Below the pieces are notes generated by a model. The model was not told the origin of the DNA and did not search any database. It was given only the letters and a program-made list of their open reading frames with translations. Position numbers and translations under genes: made by a program. Positions 6,011 through 6,237 of a DNA stretch of 6,237 bases are shown piece after piece. The stretch is taken from contig CAYWMN010000230.1 of assembly GCA_964459065.1 (NCBI GenBank), forward strand, positions 1 to 6,237, written 5' to 3'. The stretch's first letter is position 1; each line of letters starts with the position of its first letter. Source of the stretch: JAMCXS01 sp964459065 (GTDB lineage: Bacteria; Acidobacteriota; Terriglobia; UBA7540).

Positions 6011-6237
6011 ATGTTTACCAGGGTTGTTCGAATGCATCTGAAACCGGACAGCAAAAAGGGTTTCGTTCAGGCCATCGACAACGAGGCGATTCCGGCTCTG
6101 AAAAAGTTCGCCGGATTCGAAGGCGAAGTTGCGATGGTCTCCAGCGACGGGAAAGAAGCGGTCGGCATCAGCCTGTGGGACCGCAAGGAACATGCTGAAA
6201 TCTACAACCAGAAAGGATACGCCGGCGTTTTGAAATC
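6011..6237 (+). CDS. Small ABM-like (dimeric alpha/beta-barrel) protein, 3'-truncated
   Basis: An open frame runs from the ATG at 6011 to the window edge without a stop, giving 75 whole codons. The protein begins MFTRVVRMHLKPDSKKGF and has the order strand (TRVVRMHLK), helix (SKKGFVQAIDNEAIPALKKF), strand (GEVAMVSS), strand (AVGISLWD), helix (KEHAEIYNQKGYAGVLK). This is the ferredoxin-like pattern of antibiotic-biosynthesis-monooxygenase (ABM) or stress-responsive dimeric alpha/beta-barrel proteins, including the typical Trp-Asp before the last helix. Such proteins are usually about 95-105 residues, so only a short end is missing. Some are cofactor-free monooxygenases, but most have no known substrate and none can be inferred here. 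It is divergent from the desulfurase operon and not obviously linked to it. The strong ribosome-binding site supports the start. Confidence 0.82.
   Translation, partial: MFTRVVRMHLKPDSKKGFVQAIDNEAIPALKKFAGFEGEVAMVSSDGKEAVGISLWDRKEHAEIYNQKGYAGVLK

Noticed and set aside
5866..6193. Two minus-strand open frames (5866-6054 and 5963-6193) near the right end
   Set aside because: They overlap the ABM-like gene in antisense and the spacer before it, with no ribosome-binding site or domain to set against the strong plus-strand evidence.
1..6237. CRISPR array, tRNA or rRNA gene, insertion sequence, phage gene, toxin-antitoxin or defence system
   Set aside because: Both strands were read for direct repeats, cloverleaf-like blocks, transposase motifs and terminal repeats; nothing credible was seen.

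Overview
The window is ordinary bacterial chromosome, moderately GC-rich, with tightly packed genes. It holds seven protein genes, two of them cut by the window edges. The gene families (UvrC, paired YtxH proteins, a DUF2064 glycosyltransferase, a NifS-type cysteine desulfurase next to MnmA, a small ABM-like protein) and the GC-rich codon use suggest a soil or sediment bacterium. Acidobacteriota is my best guess, from general resemblance only. A run of ten Ns at 5497-5506 shows that this is a scaffolded draft, probably a metagenome assembly.

Layout. Positions 1-1286 (+) encode all but the N-terminal part of the excinuclease subunit UvrC. An AT-rich spacer (1287-1400) follows, then a plus-strand cluster: two tandem small YtxH-type membrane-anchored proteins (1401-1634 and 1667-1963), a 170-residue single-pass membrane protein with a long helical tail (2010-2522), and a DUF2064/TIGR04282 glycosyltransferase-like protein (about 2582-3328). 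Converging on this from the minus strand is a two-gene operon: a cysteine desulfurase (5746 down to 4567, interrupted by the N run) followed by mnmA (4524 down to 3373). A 264-base divergent spacer (5747-6010) then separates this operon from a 3'-truncated plus-strand gene for a small ABM-like alpha/beta protein (6011 to the window end), which starts behind a very strong Shine-Dalgarno sequence.

How the genes work together. The minus-strand pair is a complete sulfur-transfer route. The desulfurase takes sulfur from cysteine as a persulfide, and MnmA places it on uridine 34 of Lys, Glu and Gln tRNAs. The YtxH/YtxH/coiled-coil cluster resembles in architecture the ytxG-ytxH stress genes of Bacillus. 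It is the most plausible under-described unit here, probably acting in envelope or general stress. UvrC is nucleotide-excision repair and is probably not transcribed with the YtxH genes.

I see no tRNA, rRNA, CRISPR array, insertion sequence, phage gene or defence system. The points most worth checking are the N run, which probably hides only about one codon, the YtxH module, and an inverted repeat centred on the likely -35 box of the desulfurase-mnmA operon.
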